Below are positions 1 through 13,655 of a stretch of 64,000 nucleotides of DNA, one piece after another (the first letter of the stretch is position 1; the number at the start of each line of letters is the position of its first letter). The notes under the pieces were generated by a model that saw only the letters and a program-made list of their open reading frames with translations, had not been told where the DNA came from and made no database searches. Location of the stretch: positions 4,032,501 to 4,096,500 of the forward strand of contig CM077599.1 in NCBI GenBank assembly GCA_039654915.1, in the 5' to 3' direction. The position numbers and the translations under genes are program-made. Origin of the DNA: Aquilaria yunnanensis. Taxonomy: Eukaryota; Streptophyta; Magnoliopsida; Malvales; Thymelaeaceae.

Positions 1-3000
1 GTTTGCCTGCAAATTGGAGAACTATGCTTCAGAGATATCGAATAAAGAAAAAAAGGTAGCTGAAAATGTCTGACATCTGACAAGGCCAGGCTTATCCCAT
101 TAAATAATAAAAATGAAACTCTGAATATGCCACTGACATGTCTTCACTTCATACTCATTTCAAACACAAGAAAAGGATAAAGGCTTATTCAGACCTTAGC
201 CCATTCAAGAATATCTATGTGATCACTGCAGTCTTCATGACCAGAGATGGATGCCTCTTCTGTCTCTGTATCATCTGCATCACTTCTGGAATTCCGATCT
301 TCACATGGAGAACCCAGAAAACTGCATAGAAACATTCCAATGGCATACTTTTAGCAGAGTTAAGAGCTGCAATTGATCTCCGTCTAAAACGTAGAATCAA
401 TGGCATTAATGCAATGTGCGTGTATACATGTTGCACTGGAGGTTAATAACAGAGGACTCTGATGTTGAAGAGATAACAGGAGAAATAAAAAAACTGAATC
501 ATTTTTTTGGCCAGATGTGGATAATTTGGAACCGCATAAAGAAGTTAAAACGGTCCAAAAATTTCACAAGTATTTCATGACTGGTGAGAACAGAACCCCT
601 GCACAGACAAGTCATTTAGGGCCAGACTGTTTTCTAAAACAGCTGATCTTATGCTTTTGCCAAAGGAATATGCATAGAAGACTCAAGACTCAGAACTAGG
701 TGGGACACAAGCTCAGCTGACTGATTGGTGTATTAGTACGGGCAGCACCCACAGCAAACACATACTTCAATTGGACGGGTTCACATATTTTAAAATAAAG
801 TACCTGCTAGATGATTCTATAGTTTCATACTGATAACGCACAGTAGTGGATACTACTTGGTGCTCCTTCATATGAAGCTCATATATTGAAAAACATAAAA
901 GCAAACAAACATATTTCACATTCGAATTAAATACCTGCCAGATGATTCTGAGCTTTCGTACTGATAATAGCGCAGAAGTGGCAGGACAGCACTGGGTAAA
1001 CGCCTTTCTGCCGCTTGCTTATGTGTTGTAAAATCGTCACAATCCGCAGGGTTTTCGATTATAGATTCCTGCTTTGTGGCATCAACCTCTTGATCGAATG
1101 GAACAGTATCGTTATTAACATATTCATTCAAGTGAAAATGCCTTCCATGTGTTTGCTGAGCAATAATGTTCTTATCATCAGTAACACTTATAGGTTCAGA
1201 ACCCTCTAAATGTGATACAAGGGGATCTGTTATTGGGTCAAATGTGTCATCTGAAGGTGATATATCATCTGGATTAGCTTCATCGCTGTCACTCTCCGAA
1301 AATTCACAATCTAAATCACCGATACCTTTTGTCAGCCGCTCCAATCTTTCCTGATCAAAGATGCTGCACATTTTGACAATAAATTTTAAAGTTTAATGTC
1401 ACATATTGCCAGGTGATATCTCAAATCAGACATAAGGAATAGCAGAAGACGGGAGACGAACAACCATGAGGTTACCAAGGTAAAAAAAAAAAAACAAATT
1501 GTACCTGTTCAATATACCAAAGTGCAACTCAAAGAATGGTAGCCTTGAAAGAATGCAATAGCATCTGCGAGTAGTTAGTACATGACGACTTAAAGATGGA
1601 CTGACAGGTTGTTTATCTGAAATCATGGCAAGCAATCCAGAGGGCTTTTGCACTAATTCATCAACTAAAACACAGCAACCATACAAAGTAGAATCATCTG
1701 CAACCTACAATGAACAAAAAAAGGGTTCAGATCAAGAAAATTTGATCAGAGACAGTGACTAAAAAATTTTGCAGATAAGAGGCATCAACAATGCTATGCA
1801 GGTCGAAATGTCCGTTACAACAGTTAATTGAGCTCCAAAACAAAATAAAATTATTTTAAAAATCATATCAAACTGTTATGACTGCTACCTGTAGCCGGAA
1901 TACAAATGACATGTCACTCTGTTTTAAGTGCTCCTGCAGCATAAGAAGACAGAATAAAAAATCAGAGATGTCAAAATGATGGATTGTCAAGCAGGGCCAA
2001 CAAATAATATCCAGCTCATGCATTTTCACTTTGTTCAAGAATAAATACCTGTGAAAGAAGAATTTCATTCAGCTCACTCATGGAAGGGGTTTTTTCAACT
2101 GCATTAACCTGAATAAAATTTGGCAAAATTTAAGCACTTGCATGAAGATCACTAGAACTATATATTCAATATTAAAAAAAAAAAAACTAAATGATACAAA
2201 ATGCATTTTCTATTTTAATGGTTTAAAGAAATTGGGTGCATTTATTGCATGTAAATATTAATCATATAAAAATTTAGAAAAGACTGAAGAAAAAATTCCT
2301 ATCAAAATAGCATATTTTGTTCATCTGCTTGTAACAATACATGCGAACAATTATCATCCAGCATTGACAAACAACCAGGTTTAAGCATGTTATTCTAATT
2401 ATTCAGCCAAGGAAGGTAGTGAAAAGGGCAACCACGACATTCCTGAACTTCAGAATCATTTTCATAGCTATGGCACAAAGTGGCACAAAGCTCAGTACAT
2501 ATATAACAACAATCAATTAAACAGCAATTAAAGATGTGCGTGTGTGCGCAACTCTGTGTGTGTGTGTGTGCGCATGAGAGAGAGAGAGAGAGATGGCATG
2601 AAAGCACAAAACCAACCTCCACACCTCCAGGGAAGCAAAATGAAAGAAGACCCTTGTATTTTAGTGGTAGCTGCTTTTCTGGGGGATAAACAAATAAGAC
2701 CTGCAACCAGAAGCCAAAAGTTCATTACATAGTCCTGAAATGATTCAAACATCAGAAGAAATAAAGCACAAAAGTTAGACATTAATATAGAGAATCTAAA
2801 CCTGTGGTTCCAAAAAGGGTTCTACACGAGTATTGTTCTGATAACTAAGAGCACTTCGCAACCTCCCAGAGTTCTCAGATCTCCGGGCAACATATTGTTG
2901 TTGTAGTGCCTGAATGTCACAATTAGGATGGAGTCCAACAACTACCATGCTCTCAAAAATCCTTGATGGTTCTTTCAGAGGCCTGTGATCCTGCACACAT

Positions 3001-3486
3001 AATATCTGAAGTTAGATACTAGAGAGAGCATGAACTTTGACTGAAAAATCATTTCATCCTAATTACTTGCACATTTTCCATAAGAAAACGAAATTGAAAT
3101 CTAACTCACACATGCTGAAAAGATCATACCAAACAACATGTTGATATTGTGAGATACACTGAAATGAAGAGCCATACCAAGTACTGCAACTGAAAGCTTG
3201 CCCATTGACGCTTTTGACTAGTCAAAACTTCAGGGTTATATGTCCCGTTTTTTGCCTCAGAAGATTGTGAAAGACCTTTAAGCACTTTCGTAACGTGGCG
3301 CTGTAGCTTCTGCAGGTTGCTACCACCATTTTCATCTTTTGAGGAATACACAGCAGACGGTCTAGAAGTACGAACTGCAGCAGCAGCAGCAGCTGCTGCT
3401 GCAACAGCTCTGGCAACATCCTCAGTGGTTTGCATAAAAAACGAAGAACCCCATCCAGGGCTACCAGTGTCCTCACTCTTTGACAT
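1..3486 (-). CDS. DENN-domain protein gene, N-terminal part (3' end beyond window)
   Basis: Spliced gene; coding exons on the complement, 5' to 3': 3178-3486, 2802-2990, 2617-2700, 2049-2108, 1889-1933, 1505-1704, 935-1363, 195-321 and 1-6 (continuing off the edge). They sum to 483 codons in one frame, and every junction read is GT-AG. The protein starts MSKSEDTGSPGWGSSFF, has an alanine run near residue 30, and then shows uDENN-like segments (LFVYPPEKQLPLKYK, LLSFCFPGGVE, DLSFVFRLQV-like, YGCCVLVDELVQKPSG). An acidic linker rich in D, E and S follows in exons 7-8 before the main DENN domain, which lies outside the window. This matches the plant 'DENN (AEX-3) domain-containing protein' family. 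DENN proteins generally act as guanine-nucleotide exchange factors for Rab GTPases in membrane traffic; that role is inferred here. The start was chosen because it opens the conserved N-terminus. The family assignment is confident; the exact Arabidopsis orthologue is not claimed. Confidence 0.85.
801..848 (-). repeat. Duplicated exon-end fragment inside intron 7 of the DENN gene
   Basis: About 48 bp closely resemble the 3' end of coding exon 7 (935-985), including the codons for a YQYE-x-x-ESS-like peptide and the splice donor (CAG|GTAC here, CAG|GTAT in the real exon). It looks like a partial tandem exon duplication that has diverged. It could act as a decoy or alternative donor, but no matching acceptor was identified. 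Confidence 0.6.
2549..2594. repeat. Compound (GT)n/(GA)n microsatellite in DENN intron 3
   Basis: A GT-rich run followed by an uninterrupted GA run lies in the intron between exons ending at 2617 and 2108. It is simple-sequence DNA with no coding content. Confidence 0.9.
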
Positions 3487-3501
3487 TGTGAAAACTCCTC
3501 T

Positions 3502-4580
3502 CTAGAGAATCATTCATAATAAACAGATATGAGCGAACTTACTTTGCCAGAAACAACTGGAAAAGACACTACTTTTCTTTGAAACAGTTGTGTCTGAGAC
3601 GCACGAAAGACGTTTTAGCACACGCAGAGAACAATTGGGAGAGTTAAAGAAAAAGACTCCGAAGCTCAGATCCAAGGGCTGTGTCATCTTTGCGTCAAAC
3701 CAGAGTTAACCCCCCAACACGAAAAACAAATAGTGCGTAACTTTGTTGTTCGTTACCTTGTTTCTTACACGAGAAGTCCACAGAACAAGGTCATGGAAAA
3801 TTCAGAAAAATGTACTCTCTGCTCAGAAAATTTGCAGTTTTGACGTTCCAACTTCCAAAGATTCGGTTACTTCACCTCAATACGAATAACTTCGGTTACG
3901 CGAGCTTCAACAAAGACAGAAACTCTCAAACAAATAAATAAATAAATAACAAATTTCACCTTTCAATAATCGAAGCTTCCTGGAAGTGCACAAATTGAAC
4001 AAAAACAAGCACAAATCCATCCATTTAAAGAATAAATACCAAGTAACTAATAGAGAAAATTGAACCCTCAAAATCCAAGATCGTCGCAACTTAGAGAAGC
4101 TCCTCTCACCCAGGAAGGAATGATTACAAATTACGAATCTTATGCAACTTAATCACGCACCTAGAAACAAAGTTGCCGTATAAGTACAAATCGAGCACAA
4201 AAAGGATAAAAACTCACCTTTAGAGACCGATATGTGAAGAAAAAGCAAGACTTGTTGAGGAAAACCGAAAATAGGTAGATGGGTTCAAAGTTGAGACCTC
4301 CACAGGAAAAGAAGCCTCCTGCGCTTAAGGCTAAAGCTTCGGCCTTTTTTCTCTTCAAGGGAGAAGAAGCGCCGCAAGGTAAGAAAAAGCAAATGGAAGG
4401 AGAAGGATTTTACTTTTCGTGATTATTAATTAATCACTTAATTAATTAAAACGTTCAGGAGAAAAAAAGGAGAGGGAGAGAGACTAAGGGGCTCCTCGTT
4501 TCTGTCGTCCACCCAGAAGTGCAAAAAAGATGCGACCATAACAAACAGAGGAGGACAGTTTCTTCTCCTCTCCTCTGCTT
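3502..4580 (-). promoter_or_regulatory. Probable 5' UTR exon, 5' UTR intron and promoter of the DENN gene
   Basis: On the minus strand a consensus donor (AG|GTGAGT, exon end at 4218) lies upstream, and a pyrimidine-rich stretch ending in TAG lies about 15 nt before the ATG at 3486. This suggests a leader exon somewhere in 4219-4580 and a 5' UTR intron of about 0.7 kb. A second possible donor (GGTGAGAG) lies near 4110. No long open frame occupies this stretch. The transcription start cannot be placed from sequence alone. Confidence 0.4.
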
Positions 4581-7500
4581 TCTTCTTCTTCCTCTTGATT
4601 TCGCATTTGCCTTTTTTTTTTTTTATTTATTTGTTTATTTTTTGTATTAATTTAAAGCATCCAAATCCTCGACCCCCCAAAAAAACACTGAAATTGCATG
4701 CCTTTTTAATTTTCATATTTTTTTCCTTTTTTTTTCTATTTGGTCCCCAAAATTCTGATGTATCTGCATTACATACCTCAATTGGCATTATTTTTCAACC
4801 TGCACACGTGATTGCCAAACTTTTCTCTTATTTTTTTTTTCCTACAGCCGACTAGAATTAGTTTTTCTGTATTTAATTGATATTCTCTTTTTTCATATTT
4901 CAATCATATAAAACTAAAAAATTAACCCTAACAATATATGTTAATTATGTTACTTAGTATGAGAGGTGAAAGGCTTATGAATAATACTAATCGCTCCGTC
5001 CTAATCATTCTCATACTTTTATTTTGGAAAATTCTAAAGTATTACAACATTTTATACAAAATATCATTTTTATTTGTTTTTGCCTAACAAAAAAATATAA
5101 GGAAGTTCTTGGACTAAGATAATGTAAATAAAATGTCTTTTAAATTTAAAATAATGTATACCAAAAATTAGACTACAGAAAAAAAAATGTGCAGATAAAA
5201 ATGGGACAAAGCTAGTACCTGAGAAAAAACAACACATAAATTGTGATGATTCGTGCAATGAATATTCGTGCTTATAGTAAATTGGTCCTTTAAAGGATAT
5301 CTATTTATTATAGTTAAGGCACAAGCATGAAAATGGGCACTTTTGGTGAGAATGGCAGAGAATCCGATATAGATTTTTCAACGAGTTAGTGAGATGGTCT
5401 CAGCCGTACTCCAGCTCCTCAGTCCTCACACAAGTTGAGTGAGTGAATCGAATAAGTTCAAAGTTTATTGGTCAAAAGGATTAATCTTAAAAAGTGTAGA
5501 CACCTAAGTGCCACATGTGATCTCTTTCTGGCGAAACGGCCCTTTCTGACACTCACGGCGCGCAATGCGCCGGCGCCACTCGCCCGTCCCGCCTAGGAAG
5601 TGGACGGCGACGAATTTATTTGACACCGTTAATTACGAGACTCACGTGCTTAGGATTTGACACGTGACATGTTGTGGCTCGAGATGGTTAGATTTTGGTC
5701 AAAGCCGTTGGATAAGGTCAAAATTGAACAAATTTAAGTGAGGCCTACATGATATAAAAAATAAAAAAATTATATAGCAAAACAAAAATAATCTGTTTGT
5801 TCCAAAACTATTATATTATATTTTATTTCTTGAGTCCCAATTTTTTAAAATATTTTCATATTTACTAAATTATTTTACCATACTATTCTTTAAACTATTA
5901 GCATTTCAATATTTTTAATTTACATGCAAAATTTAATAAAAAAAGTGGAAACAATACATAAATTTTTTCATGTTTTTAATCTCTACACTAGATAAAATGG
6001 TTCAACATATATGAGAAGGATGAAGTAAAAATTAACGTTCTGGAAATTCAAGTGTAAGTATAACAATATCATCCTTTATGGTATAAAACAAGTATAAATA
6101 CAATAAATCTCGTTTACCCTCTCCTAAAATTAGAGATATATATAATCTAATACTAGATATATACAAACTTAATGTAGAAAGAAAGTGTGAGATTCATATA
6201 AATAATGTGTAACATGTGTATAAATGAGATAACAAATGTGTTACTAATATATTCAATAGTATATACAAATAGGAGTTCAGCCTCTTATAAAAAAAAATAT
6301 GAATGCATCAAACCCTACTTCCTACCAAAATTGGAGATGTGTGCAGATCAAATGATAAATATGTATGAATCTTAATATATAAATTAAATGATGGATATAT
6401 ACAAACTATGTACCACATATGTATAAATAAAAAAATTAAAAGGACAAAAAAACATATATCTTATTGTTCCAAAATAGTTGGAAGATAATGGCACATGACT
6501 AAGTGTGAGAGAGACTATGGGGTTAAAAGTGTCACATAAGCAACTACCATTTAAAATAGTAAAAGAACTGATAAAAGAGATTTACATATAACACGATATA
6601 TGAGTTATAAGACTTTCAAATGCACCAGTTAATGTAAGAAATCACATTGGAACATCTGTTATAATTAGGAGGCCGCATATACAATTTACCGATAAAATCT
6701 CTTATCCTCTCGTTCCCACAACTATTTCAAGAAATGAGGAATGTATAAGTAAGAAAATGGAAGAAAAAGATCTGTAGGGAAACGAGATACCATGGCAGAA
6801 AAAAAAAAAAACCTACTTTGGAAGGCTATATTTGGAAAGCTAAAAAACTAATTAGGAAAACTAAAGTTGAAGAGCCAAGTAAAAAATCTACGAATGTAAA
6901 AATAGAACTTGATGGAATTCTTGCTTAAAAAATGGAAATCGTATTATTATTGCTTGAAAGGAAGGGTACACTTGGAGATTGAACTAACAACATTTGGATT
7001 TTTTTTTTTTTTTGGTAACCAACATTTGGAAAATTACAACTATACTTGGAAATGAAATGCTAGTTAGAAAATTTGGAAAAACTAAATTACAGCTACCGAC
7101 CTCACATTGGCAAGGGTAGAGTAAAAAGAAAATTCATCAAAAAAAAGTTGAAAAAAAAAATTATGTTTCCTAAAGTCCAAACTACCAAGGCTCTTGCCAG
7201 AATTCAGCTGATAGTGTGTTTTTGTTGATGAGGATAATGCCGAGGCAGGGTGTTTTTTCTAACAGCGAGCACATCAGAAGTATTACTCATCCATTTTTCT
7301 GGAATGTTTTCCCTCTTAAGAAATTACTATTTATTTTTTCCCTCAGGTTCTCAAATTTCACTATCATTATAAGTCAAGAGTTTGAGAAATGAGGGAAAGA
7401 AAGTTTGATGTCTCAAACCGAATTCAACGTTGTCTCAAACCCTTCTTTTAAACAACCATTGATCTTCTATTGATGTAATTTTTTTTGGATTCTTTTTCAT

Positions 7501-8763
7501 CAACGTGAGTTTTTTTTTTTTTGGTCTTTCAAGTTCTTTTTATCTAATCAAAGCATGACATTGTATGTCCATCAAAGTCTTTATGCTTTTGGATTCTTCC
7601 ATGGAGTGACGACTGATGAGTTAAACAATGGTATTGTATTGATAAAATCATATGTTACTTGAATGTAATATATTATTCCCTTTGTCTATGTAGGTGAAAC
7701 ATTTTAGCAAAAAGATTAAAATGTTTATAATTTATGATATTTTTTTCAAATTTTTCCCTGAAACTATAATTAAAAGAAATTTATTTTTGAGTAGTAAGAG
7801 TTTAAATGATAATTAAAGAGAAAAAAAAACTCTATTTTGGCTTTGTCATTTGTATACTAAGAGTTTAAATGAAAATTGAAAAAAAAAATTCTTTCTGGTT
7901 TTGTGTAGTGAGAGTTTAAATGAGATTATTAAGGTAAATTAAATATTAAAAAATTGCCAAAAAATGAAAAGTTTCAATCTTTTTGGAACAACAATAAAAA
8001 ACATTTCTTTCTTTTTTAAAAAGATGGAGTGTTTCCTTGTGAAGTTTAATTTTAGTACAAACAATTCAAACATAAGTGGAGATAAGTAAACATCATCTAA
8101 CATATTTCCAATTTTTTTTCATAAAATTAGTGTGCACAAACATGATTGAACAACCTCTTTACTCATCGTATCATAGAAAATTCAATTAGCATTATTACAT
8201 TTAAAATATTTTATTACATCAAAAAAATAAAACTCATTAAAATTAACATCCAATTCATTTTAATTTAAGTTAAAATAATATAAAATAGTTTATTTTTATT
8301 TTGATATTTTTTTACTTGAAATAAATTTCATTTGAAAACAATCATTATGTAGGTGTAATTCATTCAAATAATTTTTATAATATTATTAAACTTTTATAAA
8401 TTTTTTAATGCCCATCAAATTTTTTTTATAAAAGTTTAATAATATTACAAAAATTTAAAATTAATAAATTATTAATCAAATTTGTTACAAATAAGAAATT
8501 TGTAAAAATAAAAAATAAATAAATTTGTTCGGTGTAAAATTTCAATCCTTTGTTTTTTTCACCACAGGAAATAATGATTAGATGCAGGGAGGAGCATGAT
8601 TAACGTTGCAAAGAGTGTCTACCATCCACTTGGTTGATGGGTTTGAGCGGGGACCACACAGCTCAAGCATGATGAGGAAATCCACGTTGCTGAATAATTG
8701 CATCGGACAAAAGGATGAGGGAGGATCCACATGCTCCTTCCTACGGCTACACTACACTCGTTT
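4581..8763. other. AT-rich intergenic spacer
   Basis: Very AT-rich sequence with homopolymer runs and no coding region that I can support. Two things stand out: a GC-rich island at about 5530-5620 followed by two CACGTG motifs (5643-5648, 5661-5666), and a long perfect palindrome at 8378-8447. The island could be a relic promoter, but no gene is visible next to it. Confidence 0.6.
8378..8447. repeat. Perfect 23-bp inverted repeat (hairpin)
   Basis: The arms at 8378-8400 and 8425-8447 are exact reverse complements over 23 bp around a 24-bp loop. Both arms are almost wholly A and T. It may be the remains of a foldback element or a transcript hairpin; nothing around it indicates a gene. Confidence 0.8.
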
Positions 8764-8772
8764 CAAGTTTTA

Positions 8773-9981
8773 AGTGCAAAATCCACCGGGGGTCCCTTAA
8801 CTTATTTTTTTATCCCAAATGAGTACTCTATCTTAAGGTTGTCCTATTGAAGACTCTTATCTCAGATTGCACATCTTAATTAGATACTTTATGTCAATTT
8901 CATAGTTAAATTGGATGAAAAATGCTGATGTGGCATTGTTTAATACTAAAAGAAATTTAAAATAATAAATTTAGTCCTTAAATTTTTTTAATCAATAATT
9001 TTAATATTTATACTTAGGAATCTACTGTTTACACCATTCCTTTCAAACCCTCATCATGAACTCCACCGTCACCAGAGCAACACCTTCGCCATGACTCTAA
9101 CGAACGCACTGGCAAAAAAATTTCTACTGGAAAATCAAACCGGAAATCAAGCATACAAATCCAATTGGAAATTTAAACTCCACTTCATTTCTTTCTCGGC
9201 CTTTACCTTGCGCCATAACAAAATCCCTCTAAATCCAATTTCTAGTTAACCTCACCATACCCAGCACCCACCGGTGACCCATGCCCACAAACTAACAACA
9301 GATCTAAACATGTAGGATTTTACTTGCCGCTCCGCTTCCATTCCTCTATCCGCTTCAACATCGACAATTGGCTAGAGAACCTAAACCAAATCCGAGTTTG
9401 ATCTCAAGGTTGAGCCACATAAATTATCAACTGAGGCAGCGAATTATTGATTTTCCACCGGCTAGGATGATTTTCGTCGAATGATTCAGACGATCAAAGA
9501 CTCTTAGATTTGACGATTCTGAATTTACTCAAACCTCGATCAAATGGTTTAGGGGAGACGAACCTATGGGCAGGAACAAGATGCACCGCCACCAGTGGAA
9601 TGGAGGGAGGGGCGGAAAGTGACAAAGAAGATGTGCAGACGATCTGACATTTCTGGGTTTTATTTGGTTTCCTCATGTCATGTTCATGTGTCTAGGAGGA
9701 GAAAATAAAAAATTTGGGTTTGGTCTCGGTATTCAGAAAGTTTGAAAGGGTTAAAATTGTTGATTGAAAGAGTTTTAAGAACCAAAATTGTTGTCTTACA
9801 TTTATTTTAATGTTAATTAATGATACATCAGTAAAATCCGTTCGATTTAATGATGAAATGAACAAAAAGCACCAAATTATGATGTGCATAATTAGGTAAG
9901 ATACTTCGATAGGACAACTTTAAGGCTGGGTACTTACTTGAGAAAAAAAATAAGTTAAGGGACCCCTAGCGAATTTTACCT
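8773..9981. mobile_element. Non-autonomous Mutator-like element (MULE) with 9-bp target duplication
   Basis: The ends are inverted copies: the left end reads through GGGGTCCCTTAACTTATTTT, and the reverse complement of the right end carries the same core. Similarity extends inward over 150 bp or more, including the GTTGTCCTAT block. The element is flanked by the direct 9-bp repeat CAAGTTTTA (8764-8772 and 9982-9990), the target-duplication size typical of Mutator-like elements. The 1209-bp interior encodes no transposase. Long terminal inverted repeats and no transposase point to a non-autonomous TIR-MULE. Whether the interior contains captured gene fragments cannot be told by eye. Confidence 0.8.
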
Positions 9982-12594
9982 CAAGTTTTATACTCAATTT
10001 ACTGGTACACTTTCTTGTACCTTTGGCCTTGTAAATTGCTTGGGACATTGTAAAAAGGTTTAGAATTTGATTATGGCATTTTCTCTTCCTCGCCAAGATA
10101 TCAGATAAAGCTGGTTTAATTGTTTTCTGGGTCAAAAAAAAAATTTGGCGTTCTGCTTCTTTTATATAGAATACTAATATCTCTTTCCTTATATACTTGT
10201 AAATCATACTTTTGAATATTTAAAAAGATAATAATAATAATTACCGGTGGACATTTTTTTTTTCTTCTTGATGCTCCGAAACATTTTGTAAGCATTAAGA
10301 TAAGAATATGTATGATAGTTTATGAAGATGGATGTCCATTTACTATTTGACTTCTTTTCCTTCATTTTTCAGCAACCCAATTTTTAACCCATGTACTCTC
10401 GACAGACATAAAAGTGAAAGTATGAGTGAAAAGTGTGATACTAAAGACCTAAATAAATTAAAAAGTTATTATAAGTGTATATGTTATCGACATATTTATG
10501 ATAGTTTTCTTAATATATAAACATGTTGAACCGTAAAACTATTTAAAGATATTTAGTCTTATAAAAGCTACTGTAAGTCTGTAATTTTCTTAGTTGAACG
10601 AAAAGCTAATAAGCTATGCACTACAATGAACTTTTTCATGATGATCCTGAAATGTGTATAAATTTATTTGTCAGTAAAATCAATTAGAATATTCTAGCCA
10701 TTTTAAAAAAATATAGAGTTGTCAAAAAAAAAAAAAAAAGGAACCATATGCTCATAAATAAGAGCAATAGGTGACTGGGAGTGTGCAAGTACGAGAGCAA
10801 GAGCGAGAGTCATAATTTTTAATTAAGTAGAAGAATTATGTCACATAAATATGTTGCAGGTATAGTAACATTCTTTTACTCATACCAAAAAAAATACATT
10901 GTGTAAGCCGTAAGATCATGTCATCAATCAAAACGTTTTGTGTTGAAACCAAAGTTTTAGAATAATAATTTCAATGATGAGGGGAAAGTCTTTATTTATT
11001 TTATAACCAACTGGGAAAGTTAAAAGGGCGCAAAAAGGGTTGCCTCATGCCACATAACATAGCTAGATCTCTGTTCGCTGGCACTAAAAAATGGATTTTA
11101 GAACAAATTAATTCAAAATTCAAGTTACATCAATTTTAAATTAATGCATTTTATTCTCGAAGAAACTAGTTCCAGGCTTGCATAAACAAGTAACATGGTG
11201 TGGAATGCTATAATAGGCTTTGCGCCATATTATTTTAATCATCGCAAGTTTCGAACCATTTTAACAATCGCAACCTTAATGTTAGTACGTATCCCTTTCA
11301 GTGTTATATTCGAGTTGAGCTAAAATTTCATTTGTTAATGGCGAGACTTTAAAAATTAGGAAACTTACAAGCTTCAACCAACACTAGCCTGGTAGGAGAT
11401 TTAATTAAAAAATTTAGTAAACGATCGAGAAATGACGGGGAAGCAGTAGAGTTTAGAACACTTCACAATGATTGATGAGAAGGAAGGGCCTAAACTGTTA
11501 CCGTAGGGCGCAGGCGCAGGCAACGGATGGACAAATTCAAGTCATTGTTTGCGTATTATTTATATATGAACAGTGATGAGGAAATTTATAGGCATATCAG
11601 AAAGTTTGGTCATTGACCAGGCCACCAAGTTAATAGCTTTCACAACTGCAAACTGATCAATTCCGGCCTTCCATTGTTGACCCTGTTGCCCACTAGTAAA
11701 CAACAGAATAAATGCAATAAATACTCATAGAAGACCTGAACTTTTTTTTTTATTTTTTGGAAAAAGGAGAGAATCTCGCAGTTTTGTACTTCAAGACAAA
11801 AATGAAAGATTTCGAAGGTTAAGTTATTTTGTGGATTTGAATCTATGGATGGGAGTGGAATGCTTTCAATCATTTCTGGAAAACAACAAGAGCAGATTGC
11901 TTTCAAGGCATAAATATTAAGCATATGGATATAGAGTTGGCAATGTCCACAAGGAAAAGGAATCATCAATGATTTTAGGATAAAAGGGAAACATGAATTA
12001 TTGAGCCACTACATATACATATATCGAATGCTTCCATTTCGTTGTTTTGGAGCTTAGCGCTCCACCCTACCTACCCCCCTTTCTTACGAATTAAAATCCA
12101 TATAGGCTCAATTACACAGATAACTTCTATATTATAGTAACTCATCTAATCGCTTTTTTAGATTTTTTTGGATTTAAATTAAGTTCTGAATTTTGATGAT
12201 CGGGACATTTTGCTCATCTAACTCATTAACTTAGATGTTTTTTAGTAACTATGTAATGAAATTGCATCTGATTATACAATTTAAATTTTAGGCCTCTAAT
12301 TATATAGAACAATAACTTTGAGACTTAAATTGCAATGAAACATAATCATCTAAATTTTTTTATTTCAATCATTTGCATCCAAAACTTTTTCTCTTACTAC
12401 CCTAGCCCTCATCCTCAGTGCAACTCCATTTGCACATTCTCATCTCTACGATTGCAATGGCCCCAATTTGACCCAAACCTTTCATCCACCACTAATTGTT
12501 TAGGTTATTGAACTATTAACAGAGCCTAATTTAATTTCCAAAAGTCTTGGTTCAACTTAAATATCATAATATCTATCTTAATCTGTCACCAATA

Positions 12595-12930
12595 AAACTG
12601 ATAGAGCTACATACTCGCACAAGAATAGCCATAACTCTTTGTAGAAAACTCTAAATCACAATCTGTAAAATTCCTATGAAACTAGCTTCTAAGCTATAAT
12701 ATATATTTTGTTAACAATTGTTTTGTTTGCCCAATAGGTACAATTTTTTCCTCAAACAATAAGACTGACAAAGTTGTGTACTTCCACAAAAATGATCATA
12801 ACTTTTTGTAGAAAACCCCAAGTCACAATCTATAAAATTCTTATGAAACTATACTTCTCAATATATAATATATATTTTATTCATAATTTTTGGTTTACCC
12901 AATTGGTACAATCTATTCCTCAAGTTTCAA
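12595..12930. repeat. Imperfect direct repeat, two copies of about 170 bp
   Basis: Two adjacent copies share blocks such as CATAACT(C/T)TTTGTAGAAAA, TCACAATCT and CCAAT(A/T)GGTACAAT in the same order. This is a diverged tandem duplication, possibly part of a decayed element. Confidence 0.6.
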
Positions 12931-13525
12931 ACTTGTGCAATTTTTGTCATTTCAGCAATCTCATATGTCATTTCAGCAATATCTTATGAGAATCAGCACA
13001 AGTCCTTACTCAAGCTTCCAAATTAAATTTCATTTCTTCTATTTTAAAGTAAAACTCATAGACCATTTCAATGATATATTATAAGTCTAAGTTCCAATCA
13101 CATTTTAGTATAGAACCAACAGAAATATCTTAATCTATTGCTAAATTTTCTTAAATCAAAATGGTGTATGAAAATTTTTAATATTTCTTAGTTTCCTCTC
13201 AATCTATGCCCTTTTAACCACCAAGATGCACCCTTATCATAGTCTTTCACTTTTATGAGCATTACATAATCATAAATTCTCAAAAATAACCATAAACAAT
13301 TACATCTTAAGAATAAGATTAGATGAATTACCTAAATCTCGTTTATGAAGTTGCAAGATTAATAATAATAATAATAAAGAATATTGCATCTATGTTTCTC
13401 TCTGAAAAAATTGTATTAATATTCAATTTGGTAAAAGTCATGTTATTTTTTTCTCTCTTATAAAATTGGAATTTAGCCAAATTATATATAGCACAAGTTA
13501 ATTACTTTGGTTTTGAAAAAATTCC

Positions 13526-13655
13526 AACTTGCCTTTTAACTTTATCAATTAAATTATAAATTGTAGAATTTAAGTTTGTAGTGATTTTTAAACTTGCCTT
13601 TTAACTTTGTCAATTAAATTATAAATTGTAGAATTTAAGTTTGTAGTGATTTTTA
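13526..13655. repeat. 65-bp tandem duplication, two copies
   Basis: Units begin at 13526 and 13591 with AACTTGCCTTTTAACTTT and are nearly identical (one A/G difference noted). The low divergence implies a recent local duplication. Confidence 0.85.
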
